Source: Chloroflexota bacterium (lineage in GTDB: Bacteria; Chloroflexota; Limnocylindria; Limnocylindrales; CSP1-4). From it: a DNA stretch of 51,819 nucleotides. Position numbers and translations under genes: made by a program. Every line of letters begins with the position of its first letter. Positions within the stretch are counted from its first letter, which is position 1. The notes below the pieces were generated by a model. The model was not told the DNA's origin and searched no databases. It saw only the letters and a list, made by a program, of their open reading frames with translations. Where the stretch lies: contig PLZO01000121.1 in assembly GCA_003152165.1 (NCBI GenBank), positions 17,555 to 69,373 of the forward strand, in the 5' to 3' direction. Of this stretch, positions 1 through 8,738 are shown piece by piece.

Positions 1-6
1 CGGAAG

Positions 7-981
7 TCAGGGCCGAGGCTGGCCTGCCCGCGGATCAGGCGCGAGGGCGACCGCGAGCAGGCCAGCCACCCGGGCATCGTTCTCGATCAGCGCCGTGTTC
101 GCCCGGACCGAGGCGCCGTCGGTGAGCTCGGCGATCCGGGCCAGGAGCCACGGCGTCAGGGCCGGCCCGTGAATGCCGCCCGCTTGCGCGTCGGCGATCG
201 CGTGCTCGACCGCGGCTTTCGTTTCGGCCTGCGGCAGCGCCGCGGCCTGGGGGACGGCGACGCACAGGAGGATCCCGGAACCGAGCTCCAGCTCGAGGTG
301 GGCCGCGACGATCCGGGCCGCCTCGCTGATGTCGGCGGCGATGTGCGGGGCCGGAACCCCGCTCGACGTGGCGTAGAAGCCGGGGACTTCGTCCTGGCCG
401 ATGGCCACGACCGGCACACCGCGCGTCTCGAGGTACTCCAGCGTGAGCGGCAGGTCGAGGATCGCCTTCGGGCCAGCACACACGACCGCGACCGGGGTCC
501 GGGCCAGCTCCTCCAGATCGGATGAGACGTCGAGCGTGGCGCTCGCGCCGAAGGCTCCCCGGTGGACCCCGCCAATCCCGCCGGTCGCGAAGACCCGGAT
601 CCCCGCCGCATCGGCCGCGATCATCGTCGCCGACACCGTGGTCGCAGCCCAGCCGCCGGCCGTCAGGGCGACGGCAAGACTCGGTCGGGCGGCTTTGAAG
701 ACCGTGCCGGCTGGAGCCGTGGCCAACGCCTCGAGCGCGCCGTCGTCGAGCCCGATCAGGATCCGGCCGGCGTGGATCGCGACGGTCGCCGGCGTGGCTC
801 CCGCGGCACGAATTGCCGCCTCGGACGCCCGGGCGACCGCCACGTTCTGGGGATACGGCAAACCGTGGCTGATCAGGGTCGACTCGAGCGCCACGATCGG
901 ACGGTGGGCAGCGATCGCTTCGATCACCTCGGGTGCCAGCCGGAGCCGGTGGCGAAGATCAGGTCCAATGGTCTGTCCCAC
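7..981 (-). CDS. psuG: Pseudouridine-5'-phosphate glycosidase (PsuG)
   Basis: Cleaves pseudouridine 5'-phosphate to uracil and ribose 5-phosphate in pseudouridine breakdown. The protein (324 aa, usual family length) carries the family signature 'ALESTLISHGLPYPQN' near residues 31-46, containing the catalytic Glu (E33), and 'VCAGPKAILD' near 168-176, whose Lys (K172) matches the ring-opening lysine of E. coli PsuG. The ORF track extends 36 codons further upstream, but that part does not resemble the family. I chose GTG at 981 because a TACGCT box lies exactly 6 nt before it, a pattern repeated across this window. Divergent from the S9 peptidase; a PfkB kinase on the same strand past that peptidase may be its kinase partner. 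Product call is secure, start fairly so. Confidence 0.93.
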   Translation of the reverse strand: MGQTIGPDLRHRLRLAPEVIEAIAAHRPIVALESTLISHGLPYPQNVAVARASEAAIRAAGATPATVAIHAGRILIGLDDGALEALATAPAGTVFKAARPSLAVALTAGGWAATTVSATMIAADAAGIRVFATGGIGGVHRGAFGASATLDVSSDLEELARTPVAVVCAGPKAILDLPLTLEYLETRGVPVVAIGQDEVPGFYATSSGVPAPHIAADISEAARIVAAHLELELGSGILLCVAVPQAAALPQAETKAAVEHAIADAQAGGIHGPALTPWLLARIAELTDGASVRANTALIENDARVAGLLAVALAPDPRAGQPRP

Positions 982-987
982 AGGTGG

Positions 988-993
988 AGCGTA
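988..993 (-). promoter_or_regulatory. -10 box (TACGCT) of psuG, leaderless type
   Basis: TACGCT on the minus strand ends 6 nt before the GTG start of psuG. At this distance transcription would begin at or next to the start codon. No clear -35 hexamer is visible. Confidence 0.5.
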
Positions 994-1016
994 CGGCAAT
1001 GCGGCGGCGCGGTCGC

Positions 1017-1022
1017 TACGCT
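1017..1022 (+). promoter_or_regulatory. -10 box (TACGCT) of the S9 peptidase gene, leaderless type
   Basis: TACGCT followed by 6 nt and the ATG at 1029. Same hexamer and same spacing as the divergent psuG promoter 24 bp away, which supports both start choices. Confidence 0.5.
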
Positions 1023-1028
1023 TCGGCG

Positions 1029-3128
1029 ATGGTTTCGATTCAGCGCACCGGCCGGCCTGCCGAGGACGAGCACGGAACACGGCTCCCATCGATGATCCCG
1101 GCGATCATCAGGCGACAGGTCGTCCTCGAGGAGCTGGACGTTGCGTCGAATGGGCGGTTGGCGATCGTCATCCGACGGTTTGTAGACCGCCAGGATCGCT
1201 ACATCTCGCACCTTTGGCTCGTGCCCCTGGTCCGGGGCCTCGGCCGGACGCGCGCCCTCACCGGCGGCGCGGTCCGCGACGGCCGGCCGCAGATCAGCCC
1301 GGACGGTCGGCGCGTCGCGTTCCGACGGATGCGACAGGACATCAACGACGCTCCTCGGACGCTCGAGATCCTGACCTTGCCGGACGCTGGGCAAGCCCGG
1401 CCCGAGCCGTGGACCCTGGCCGCGCCGGAACGCGGCGTTGGCGCCCTGGCCTGGTCACCCAAAAGCGATCGAATCGCGTTCACGACCGCGACGGATCCGG
1501 TCCGCTTTCTCATCCCTGAGGCCGGCGCTCGCGGGAGGTCCCGAGACCCGAATCGCGAACCGCTCGGGCGTCGGATCACGCGAGCCGACTGGCGCTCGGA
1601 CGACGAAGGCCACCTGGATCGCTGGGAGCACCTCTTTGTCGTCGGCGTTCGGACCGGTGCCCGCGCCCGCCAGCTGACCCACGGCGACTGGGGCGTGAGC
1701 CAACCGAGCTGGGACCCATCGGGACGCTCGCTCGTCTTTGCCGCTGATCGGAGCTCGACAGCGGACCTACGTCCGAAGACGACGATCTGGCGGGTTGGCC
1801 TCGGCGGCGGCGAGCCGCGCGAACTCATGTGCCTTGGTGGCCCCGCCAGTCATCCGGCGGTCTCGCCCGACGGCCGCTGGCTGGCCGCGATCGGGGTGAC
1901 CGATCCGGAGCCCCTCGACGACGTGAGCCCGGGGATCGCGATTGCGCCGGCCGACGGTTCGGGATCGGCGGTTACGCTGGCCCCAGCCCTCGACAGGCCG
2001 GTCGGCTCGTCGGTGGACACCGACCTCCAGGGCTGGCAAGTCACCTCTCGCGGCGGGCCGTTCTGGGCTGGCAGCAGCGGCCTGATCGCCCTTGTCTCGG
2101 ACCGCGGCCGATGTGTTCCATGGCGTTTCGAGCTGGATCCGGCGACCGGCGAGGGAACTGGCGATGCGCATCCGCTCGCGGTCGGCGACGCTGCCTGCGA
2201 CCACCTGGCGGTCTCATCGGGCGGCAGGCGGGTCGTCGTCGTCGGCACGCTCGACGGCCGGGCGCCCGAGGTGATGACCGCCGAGCGCGACCAGCTTCGG
2301 ACGCGAACCCGGATCGGGTCGGCCTGGCAGCGAGGCGTTCGCCAACCCGAGATGCGCTCCACCCTCGCCATCGGCGACGGCGGCCCGATCGAGGTCTGGA
2401 TTGCATCGCCGCCGGACCTCGGCGACGGCCCCCTGCCAACCATCCTCGACGTCCATGGCGGTCCACTCGGGGCCTGGGCCCCGGCTCCGAGCCTGGAGGT
2501 GGCCCTCCTCGTCTCGCGTGGCTACCGCGTCCTGCTACCGAACATCCGTGGTTCGGAGAGCTACGGCCGGGATTGGATCCGACCGCAGCTGGGCGACTGG
2601 GGCGGCGTTGACGCCGCTGATGTGCACGCTGCCCTTGACCACGCGATCAGCCTGGGCCTGACCGATCCGGAGAGGGTCGGCGTGCTGGGCCTGAGCTACG
2701 GCGGCTTCATGGTCAACTGGCTGATCGGCACGACCGACCGGTTCCGGGCGGCCGTCAGCGAGAATGGCGTGGCCAACCAGGTCAGTGCCTGGGCGAACTC
2801 GGATAGCGGCCCTGAATACTGCCGGACGTCGCTCGTTGGCGACCCCTTGAGCGAAGCCGGCATGCTCAAGCTCTGGAGGCAGTCGCCGCTGGCCCATGTG
2901 GCCAACGTCCGGACGCCAGTCCTGATCCTTCAGGCCGAGGCGGACGAGCGCTGCCCGAAGGCGGACAATGAACAGTTCTTCGTGGCCCTCCGGAACCTCG
3001 GTCGAACCGTCGAATACGTGCTCTACCCAGAGGAATCCCACGTCTACCAGGCGTCCGGCCGGGTCGATCGCCGGATCGACCGGATGACCCGGATCCTCGA
3101 CTGGTTCGACCGCCACCTGGGCGGCTGA
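1029..3128 (+). CDS. S9 family serine peptidase (prolyl oligopeptidase / acylaminoacyl-peptidase type)
   Basis: Predicted cytoplasmic peptidase of 699 aa. The N-terminal ~430 residues contain repeated 'SPDGR'-type blades expected of the beta-propeller that gates these enzymes; the C-terminal alpha/beta-hydrolase domain has the nucleophile elbow 'GLSYGGF' (Ser near 555), an acid in 'QAEADERCP' (Asp near 638) and the His in 'EESHVYQ' (near 670), so the catalytic triad is complete. No signal peptide is visible. Start ATG 1029 is preferred because of the TACGCT box 6 nt upstream; ATG 1092 ('MIPAIIRR') is the alternative and lies closer to where similarity to the family begins. It sits between psuG and the PfkB kinase on the opposite strand with no evident functional link. 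Peptide specificity cannot be read from sequence. Confidence 0.92.
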   Translation: MVSIQRTGRPAEDEHGTRLPSMIPAIIRRQVVLEELDVASNGRLAIVIRRFVDRQDRYISHLWLVPLVRGLGRTRALTGGAVRDGRPQISPDGRRVAFRRMRQDINDAPRTLEILTLPDAGQARPEPWTLAAPERGVGALAWSPKSDRIAFTTATDPVRFLIPEAGARGRSRDPNREPLGRRITRADWRSDDEGHLDRWEHLFVVGVRTGARARQLTHGDWGVSQPSWDPSGRSLVFAADRSSTADLRPKTTIWRVGLGGGEPRELMCLGGPASHPAVSPDGRWLAAIGVTDPEPLDDVSPGIAIAPADGSGSAVTLAPALDRPVGSSVDTDLQGWQVTSRGGPFWAGSSGLIALVSDRGRCVPWRFELDPATGEGTGDAHPLAVGDAACDHLAVSSGGRRVVVVGTLDGRAPEVMTAERDQLRTRTRIGSAWQRGVRQPEMRSTLAIGDGGPIEVWIASPPDLGDGPLPTILDVHGGPLGAWAPAPSLEVALLVSRGYRVLLPNIRGSESYGRDWIRPQLGDWGGVDAADVHAALDHAISLGLTDPERVGVLGLSYGGFMVNWLIGTTDRFRAAVSENGVANQVSAWANSDSGPEYCRTSLVGDPLSEAGMLKLWRQSPLAHVANVRTPVLILQAEADERCPKADNEQFFVALRNLGRTVEYVLYPEESHVYQASGRVDRRIDRMTRILDWFDRHLGG

Positions 3129-3152
3129 GGTTTCATGGCGGCGGACCGAGGG

Positions 3153-4148
3153 TCAGCGCAGGTCCAGCTCCGGACGCGGACCGAGCAGCTGCCGGGCAGC
3201 CGCGCGATGACCGGCCAATACCGCTCGGCGTAGTCCGGCCGGCGTGGAGCGGCCCGTCCGGCGGCCCTCGATGAAGCCGACGAGGAAGCCCGCGTCGAAC
3301 GCGTCGCCGGCGCCCGTCGTGTCGGTCGCCGGCAGGGGCCGCGTCGCCACCTCGAAGGTGATCGACGCTCCGGAAACGTCGAGCATGTGGACTGATGCGC
3401 CGCTGTTACCCCGCTTGACGATGACGATCGGGGCGATCCCAAGTGCCCGGGCTCCGAGCACCGCGCGATTGGGCGAATCGAGCAGGGCGCCGAGTTCGCT
3501 GGCGGTCGCCAGCAGGACATCCGGCGCCACCGCCCGAACGAGAGCGAGTGCCGCTGGCCGGCCGGAGGCCAGCAGCGGCCCGACCGACGCCAGGTCGAGG
3601 CTCACCGCGGCGCCTGTCCCGCGGGCGAGCCGGATCGCCTCCCGCCCGGCCGATCCGAGCGGCTCACCGATGAGCGAGTAGAGCGGCAGATGGAGCAGGT
3701 CGGCAGCGTTGAACCAGGCGGCCTGCAGGTCGGTCGGCGCCAAGTGATCCGCGGCCCCGCGATCCGCGACGAACGAACGCTCGGCGTCGGTCGACACAAG
3801 CACCCCGATCCGGCCGGTCGGCTGGCCTGCCACTCGCGAGGCACGCGCAACCACGCCGTCCGATCGGACCGCCTCAACCAGCGCGCGGCCGGGCCCATCG
3901 CGCCCGACCGCACAAATCAATTGGGTGTTCGCCCCGAGTCGGCCGAACCAGCGTGCGGCGGTAGCGGCGGAGCCGCCCTGGCGCAGCCCGACGGTGCCGG
4001 GAACGTCGCTGCCGGCGATCAGTGCCCGATCCGGGCTGAGCACAACATCGAGCGTGAGGTCACCGATGACGATCACCCGGGCGCGCGCTCGGCGAAGACG
4101 GGTGGGCCGACGGGACAGGCGGCTGGGCACGATCAAACGGTTCGGCAC
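3153..4148 (-). CDS. PfkB-family carbohydrate/nucleoside kinase, candidate pseudouridine kinase
   Basis: Ribokinase-fold sugar kinase, about 331 aa. Seen: N-terminal 'VIVIGDLTLDVVL', the 'GSAATAARWFGRLG' substrate region, and the PfkB signature 'DTTGAGDAFDAGF' near residues 276-288 with the anion-hole GAGD and catalytic Asp. The ORF track runs to 5291 but everything beyond about 4150 is antisense to transketolase. GTG 4148 is chosen because TATCCT lies 7 nt upstream; GTG 4076 is the main alternative (307 aa). The substrate is not certain: proximity to psuG on the same strand suggests PsuK (pseudouridine to pseudouridine 5'-phosphate), but ribokinase or another PfkB specificity is possible, and the S9 peptidase gene separates the two. 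Confidence 0.85.
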   Translation of the reverse strand: MPNRLIVPSRLSRRPTRLRRARARVIVIGDLTLDVVLSPDRALIAGSDVPGTVGLRQGGSAATAARWFGRLGANTQLICAVGRDGPGRALVEAVRSDGVVARASRVAGQPTGRIGVLVSTDAERSFVADRGAADHLAPTDLQAAWFNAADLLHLPLYSLIGEPLGSAGREAIRLARGTGAAVSLDLASVGPLLASGRPAALALVRAVAPDVLLATASELGALLDSPNRAVLGARALGIAPIVIVKRGNSGASVHMLDVSGASITFEVATRPLPATDTTGAGDAFDAGFLVGFIEGRRTGRSTPAGLRRAVLAGHRAAARQLLGPRPELDLR

Positions 4149-4155
4149 GCTTCCG

Positions 4156-4161
4156 AGGATA
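4156..4161 (-). promoter_or_regulatory. -10 box (TATCCT) of the PfkB kinase gene, leaderless type
   Basis: TATCCT on the minus strand with 7 nt to the GTG at 4148. Divergent from the transketolase promoter 44 bp away. Confidence 0.45.
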
Positions 4162-4204
4162 GCGACGAGCAGTGAGTGGCGACGGGCGGTCCGGCCGACC
4201 GCAC

Positions 4205-4210
4205 TACAAT
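4205..4210 (+). promoter_or_regulatory. -10 box (TACAAT) upstream of the pentose phosphate operon
   Basis: TACAAT 68 nt before the tkt ATG. Unlike most neighbours this would give a leader of roughly 60 nt. It is the only evident promoter for the nine-gene run that ends at 15373. Confidence 0.4.
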
Positions 4211-4277
4211 GGGTGGGCAGCCCCAAGGCCGGCCGCGCCCACCACGAAGCACCCGTCAACGGAGCACGGAACTCGCC

Positions 4278-6410
4278 ATGGCCCTTGCCCCGGATGCCCT
4301 CGACGTCCTGGCCATCAATACGATCCGAACCCTCTCGATGGACGCCGTCCAGAAGGCGAATTCGGGGCATCCCGGCGCACCCATGGGCATGGCGCCGATG
4401 GCCTTCACCCTGTGGACGCGCTTCCTGCGTCATGCTCCCACCGTGCCGGACTGGCCGAATCGAGATCGATTCGTGCTGTCGGCCGGCCACGCCTCGATGC
4501 TCCTCTACTCGCTCCTCCACCTGACCGGCTACGACCTGTCGCTGGCGGGCATCGAGTCCTTCCGACAATGGGGCTCGCGCACGCCTGGCCACCCCGAGCG
4601 CGGTCTGACCGCGGGCGTGGAAGCGACGACTGGGCCGCTTGGCCAGGGTGTCGCCAATGCGGTCGGGATGGCGATTGCCGAGCGGCGGCTGGCCCACGAG
4701 TTCAACCGCCCGGGCCACGACATCATCGACCACTGGACCTACACGATCTGCTCGGACGGCGACATGCAGGAAGGGATCGCCTCGGAGGCAGCGTCGCTGG
4801 CCGGCCACCTCCAGCTGCGCAAGCTGGTCATGCTCTACGACGACAACGGGATCCAGCTCGACGGGCCCACTGCGATGGCGTTTTCGGAGAACGTGCTCGA
4901 GCGCTTTGGTGCCTACGGCTGGGACACCCAGCGGGTTGACGACGGCAACGATGTCGGCGCGATCAGTACGGCGATCCACCGTGCCCACGAGGATGGCCGG
5001 CCAAGCTTGATCGCCGTGCGGACGCACATCGGCTACGGCTCGCCCCACAAGCAGGACACCCAGAAGGCGCACGGCTCGGCGCTGGGGGAGGACGAGGTCC
5101 GACTGACTAAGGAGGCCTACGGCTGGGACCCGGATCGCCACTTCTACATCCCGGACGAAGCCCTCGATGTCTTCCGCCGGGCGATCCCTGAGGGTCAGGC
5201 ACTGGTCGAGGCGTGGGATGCCGAGCGGGAGCGCTATGCCGGCGATCACCCGGACCTGGCGGCCGAGCTCCGGCGGCGCCTGGCCGGCCACCTGCCCGAC
5301 GACTGGGACCGGGGCCTCCCCAGCTACGCCATGGGCGAGGACTTCGCCACCCGGCAGGTCAGTCAGGCAACGATCAACGCGCTGGCCGGATCGCTGCCCG
5401 GCCTATTCGGCGGGGCAGCCGACCTGTCCGAGTCGAACCTCACGGACATCAAGGACGCCGGCGACTTCTCGACCGACGAGCCCGGCCGCAACCTGCGCTT
5501 TGGGGTGCGCGAGCATGCGATGGGCGGAATCGCCAACGGGATCGCCTACCACGGCGGCTTCCACCCGTACTGCGCGACGTTCCTGACCTTCAGCGACTAC
5601 ATGCGCGGTTCAGTCCGATTGGCGGCGCTCGCCGGGCTGCCGGTGACCTACGTCTGGACCCACGATTCGGTGGGACTCGGCGAGGACGGACCCACCCACC
5701 AGCCGATCGAGCAGCCGATGGCCCTCCGGGCGATCCCAAACCTGTGGTACATCCGACCGGGCGATGCCAACGAGGCGGTCGCAGCCTGGGCGCTGGCGAT
5801 CGAGCGGCGGGACGGTCCGGTCGCCCTGGGCCTCACCCGCCAGAAGCTGACCACCCTGCCGGAGACCGCGGCCGCCGCCCGGGAGGGTGTCCGCCGGGGT
5901 GGCTACGTGGTCCGTGAATCGAGCGGCGGGGCCGCGACGATCGACCTCATCCTCGTCGCTACCGGCTCCGAGCTTGGCCTGGCGGCAGCCGCCCGCGACG
6001 CCCTCGAGGCCGACGGAATCCGGACTCGCCTCGTCAGCCTGCCCTGCTTCGCCGCCTTCGAGCGCCAGGATGACGCCTATCGTGAGTCGATCCTGCCGCC
6101 GCCCGCCCGCAAGCGGGTCACGATCGAGGCGGGGGTAACCCTCGGCTGGGACCGCTACGCCGGCGATAACGGGGCGATGATCGGGATCGACCACTTCGGT
6201 GCGTCGGCTCCCGGGGCCACTGTCTTCGAGCACTTCGGGTTTACCATGGAGCACGTTGCCGACGTTGGCCGGCGAGTCGTCCGCGAGGGGCTCCACGGTC
6301 GGATCCCCACGCTCGACCCGGGTCACCAACCGGCCGGGTTGGGCCTGGGCCATCCGATCAGTGCGACGGGAAGCTCGGGCGCCAGCCCGGTTCCGGCGAG
6401 CCCGGACTGA
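4278..6410 (+). CDS. tkt: Transketolase
   Basis: Thiamine-diphosphate enzyme moving two-carbon units in the non-oxidative pentose phosphate pathway. 710 aa, slightly longer than the usual 660-690. Seen: '[13 protein letters not shown]' at the N-terminus, the ThDP/Mg motif 'SDGDMQEG' (about residues 160-167), substrate-binding '[12 protein letters not shown]', and '[15 protein letters not shown]' in the pyrimidine domain. The track start at 4176 adds 34 unlikely residues; ATG 4278 ('[14 protein letters not shown]') matches the family N-terminus. First gene of the tkt-rpiB-pgi-zwf-opcA-pgl cluster; only 2 nt separate its stop from rpiB. Confidence 0.97.
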   Translation: MALAPDALDVLAINTIRTLSMDAVQKANSGHPGAPMGMAPMAFTLWTRFLRHAPTVPDWPNRDRFVLSAGHASMLLYSLLHLTGYDLSLAGIESFRQWGSRTPGHPERGLTAGVEATTGPLGQGVANAVGMAIAERRLAHEFNRPGHDIIDHWTYTICSDGDMQEGIASEAASLAGHLQLRKLVMLYDDNGIQLDGPTAMAFSENVLERFGAYGWDTQRVDDGNDVGAISTAIHRAHEDGRPSLIAVRTHIGYGSPHKQDTQKAHGSALGEDEVRLTKEAYGWDPDRHFYIPDEALDVFRRAIPEGQALVEAWDAERERYAGDHPDLAAELRRRLAGHLPDDWDRGLPSYAMGEDFATRQVSQATINALAGSLPGLFGGAADLSESNLTDIKDAGDFSTDEPGRNLRFGVREHAMGGIANGIAYHGGFHPYCATFLTFSDYMRGSVRLAALAGLPVTYVWTHDSVGLGEDGPTHQPIEQPMALRAIPNLWYIRPGDANEAVAAWALAIERRDGPVALGLTRQKLTTLPETAAAAREGVRRGGYVVRESSGGAATIDLILVATGSELGLAAAARDALEADGIRTRLVSLPCFAAFERQDDAYRESILPPPARKRVTIEAGVTLGWDRYAGDNGAMIGIDHFGASAPGATVFEHFGFTMEHVADVGRRVVREGLHGRIPTLDPGHQPAGLGLGHPISATGSSGASPVPASPD

Positions 6411-6412
6411 CG

Positions 6413-6877
6413 ATGCGCGTTGCCTTTGCGGCCGATCACGGCGGGGCCGCCCTCAAGGATGAGCTCCTTGTCCGCCTGCGCGCCCAGGCTGGCCCCGACG
6501 AGCTGATCGATCTCGGCGGCGACGGCTCGGATCCAACTGACGACTACCCCGACTTCGCCGTCCGGCTGGGCGGGGCGATCCAGCGCAATGAGGCCGACCG
6601 CGGAGTCCTCGTCTGCGGCAGCGGTGTCGGTGCCTCCGTGGCGGCCTCGAAGATGACCGGGATCCGGGCCGCCGTCTGCCACGACACGTATTCGGCCCAC
6701 CAAGGCGTCGAGCATGACGATCTCAATGTGCTCTGCCTGGGCGGCCGGATCGTGGCGATCGAGCTTGCCCTGGAGATCGTGCGAGCCTACCTCGGTGCCA
6801 CATTCAGCAATTTGCCGCGTCATCGCCGCAGGGTCGACAAGGTCCGGGCGATCGAGGCAGCCGAGCGGCAGCGATGA
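6413..6877 (+). CDS. rpiB: Ribose-5-phosphate isomerase B (RpiB/LacAB family)
   Basis: Interconverts ribulose 5-phosphate and ribose 5-phosphate. 154 aa, normal for RpiB. Seen: N-terminal 'AFAADHGGAALKDEL', 'DDYPDFA', the catalytic Cys in 'GVLVCGSGVGASVAASK', and 'CHDTYSAHQGVEHDDLNVLCLGG' with the phosphate-site and acid/base histidine region. It begins 2 nt after tkt. In the comparable actinobacterial operon this place is held by transaldolase, which is absent here. Confidence 0.95.
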   Translation: MRVAFAADHGGAALKDELLVRLRAQAGPDELIDLGGDGSDPTDDYPDFAVRLGGAIQRNEADRGVLVCGSGVGASVAASKMTGIRAAVCHDTYSAHQGVEHDDLNVLCLGGRIVAIELALEIVRAYLGATFSNLPRHRRRVDKVRAIEAAERQR

Positions 6878-6914
6878 TCCAGCGCCGGTTCATGACGACA
6901 CCCGGAGGCTCCCG

Positions 6915-8738
6915 ATGACCGACACCATTCCGGCCGGCGACGCGATTGCCCCAGGGCTGCGCCTCGGGCCGGCCGAGGAGACCCTGTGGGCCGCGGCGGC
7001 GGCCCGGGCCCGGGCGGACCGCTGGGCCAAGCGCCTGTTTGACCGCGATCCCTCGCTCTGGTCGAACGACCCGGCGGTCCAGGCGGGCATCGCCGAGCGA
7101 CTCGGCTGGCTCGACGCACCCGAGCATTTCCTGGCCCAGGTACCGGCTCTCGAGGCATTCGGCGAGAGTCTCCGGGCCGACGGCTTCAGCGCGGCGGTCA
7201 TCGCCGGGATGGGTGGCAGCAGCCTCGCCCCCGAGGTTCTCCTGCGGACGTTCGGGGTGGGCCCGGGATGGTTGGATCTGCGCGTCCTGGACTCAACCGA
7301 TCCCAGCGCGGTTGGAGCAGTCGTCGATGACCTCGACCCGCTGTCGACCTTGTTCGTGGTCGCCAGCAAGTCCGGGACGACGACCGAACCACTCGCCTTC
7401 CAGGCCGATGCCTGGGCCCGGATCCAGGCAGCCCTTGACGCCCGCCACGAGCACCACGAGCAGCCCGGCGCCCTTATGGCTGCGATCAGCGACCCAGGCA
7501 GGAGCATTGAGGCAATCCCTCATCACGACAACCTCCGCGAGGTCTTCCTCAATCCGCCCGACATCGGCGGCCGTTACTCGGCCCTGACCTACGTGGGCCT
7601 CGTACCTGCGAGCTTGATCGGTCTGTCGCTGGGCGAGCTCCTCGGATCGGCATCGGTCATGCTGGCCCGCTGCCGCGAGGCGGAACCAGCCGCCAATCCC
7701 GGCCTCACCCTGGGCCTCGCCCTCGGCTCACTGGCTCTGGCCAGCCCGGCCGGCGCCGGCCGCGACAAGGTCACCTTCGTGCTCGATCCGGAGATCGCCT
7801 CGCTCGGTTCGTGGCTCGAGCAGCTGATCGCCGAGAGCACCGGCAAGCACGGCCTGGGGATCGTCCCGGTTGATCTCGAGCCGCTCGGAGCGGTAGCCTC
7901 CTACGGTCGCGACCGGGTATTCGTTCGAATTACGCTGGCCGGCTCGGCCGGTCCGCCACCCGCATCGGATGGGACCGCGGCCGATGCCCTGATCGAGCAA
8001 CTGGCGGCGGCCGGGCACCCAGTCATCCGAATCGAACTTGACGACCCGATCGACATCGGCGGCGAGTTCATCCGTTGGGAGGTGGCCACCGCGATCGCCG
8101 GGGTCGTCCTGGGGATCGATGCCTTCGACCAGCCCAACGTCGAAGAGGCCAAGATCCTGACCCGCCAGCTTCTTGCCCGACATGGCGAGGCCGCCGATGC
8201 CCGCCTCCACGAGGCGCCCCCTCCGCCGATCGAGCTGCTCGCGGTTGGCGCCGGCCTGGCCCTGGTCGGCGATGCCCAGTTGACCGCCGGCGGTCCGGCC
8301 GACACGATCGAGGCGGCGCTCCGGCGGCACCTCGCCCGGGCCAAGCCAAATGCCTACCTGGCCCTGCAGGCGTACATCGGATCAAGCCTTGAACGGGATG
8401 CCACGATCGCCCGGATCCGGACACTCCTGCGGGATCGGACAGGCCGAGCCACCACGGCCGGTTACGGCCCCCGATTCCTCCATTCAACCGGCCAGCTCCA
8501 CAAGGGCGGCGCGCCGATCGGCCTCTTCTTCCAGCTGACCGCCGACCATCCCACCGACCGCCAGATCCCCGGCTGGCCGTATACCTTCGGCCAGCTGATC
8601 GACGCCCAGGCCGTTGGCGACTTCCAGGTCCTCGAGAGCCATGATCTACCTGTCCTGCGGGTCCACCTCGAGGCCGACCCGGATGCCGGCCTAGCGGCCT
8701 TCGAGCGAGCCCTGACCGCCGCACTCGCCGGCTCGTGA
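6915..8738 (+). CDS. pgi: Glucose-6-phosphate isomerase
   Basis: Interconverts glucose 6-phosphate and fructose 6-phosphate, linking glycolysis to the pentose phosphate branch. 607 aa. Seen: 'GMGGSSLAPE' (about 97-106), the SIS phosphate-binding 'ASKSGTTTEP' (about 150), and the late 'GPRFLHSTGQLHKGG' (about 517). The sequence type resembles the PGI half of bifunctional transaldolase-PGI proteins, but no transaldolase domain precedes it. Start ATG 6915 has a GGAGG site 6 nt upstream; the longer ORF from 6714 overlaps rpiB and is rejected. The stop overlaps the zwf start as GTGA. Confidence 0.94.
   Translation: MTDTIPAGDAIAPGLRLGPAEETLWAAAAARARADRWAKRLFDRDPSLWSNDPAVQAGIAERLGWLDAPEHFLAQVPALEAFGESLRADGFSAAVIAGMGGSSLAPEVLLRTFGVGPGWLDLRVLDSTDPSAVGAVVDDLDPLSTLFVVASKSGTTTEPLAFQADAWARIQAALDARHEHHEQPGALMAAISDPGRSIEAIPHHDNLREVFLNPPDIGGRYSALTYVGLVPASLIGLSLGELLGSASVMLARCREAEPAANPGLTLGLALGSLALASPAGAGRDKVTFVLDPEIASLGSWLEQLIAESTGKHGLGIVPVDLEPLGAVASYGRDRVFVRITLAGSAGPPPASDGTAADALIEQLAAAGHPVIRIELDDPIDIGGEFIRWEVATAIAGVVLGIDAFDQPNVEEAKILTRQLLARHGEAADARLHEAPPPPIELLAVGAGLALVGDAQLTAGGPADTIEAALRRHLARAKPNAYLALQAYIGSSLERDATIARIRTLLRDRTGRATTAGYGPRFLHSTGQLHKGGAPIGLFFQLTADHPTDRQIPGWPYTFGQLIDAQAVGDFQVLESHDLPVLRVHLEADPDAGLAAFERALTAALAGS

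Noticed and set aside
4149-5291. N-terminal extension of the PfkB kinase ORF (380 extra residues)
   Set aside because: Antisense of transketolase; kinase homology starts after it and a TATCCT box precedes GTG 4148.
6804-6915. Possible missing transaldolase fragment between rpiB and pgi
   Set aside because: The 37-nt gap and flanking frames show no Tal-like sequence; the PGI starts with an RBS of its own.
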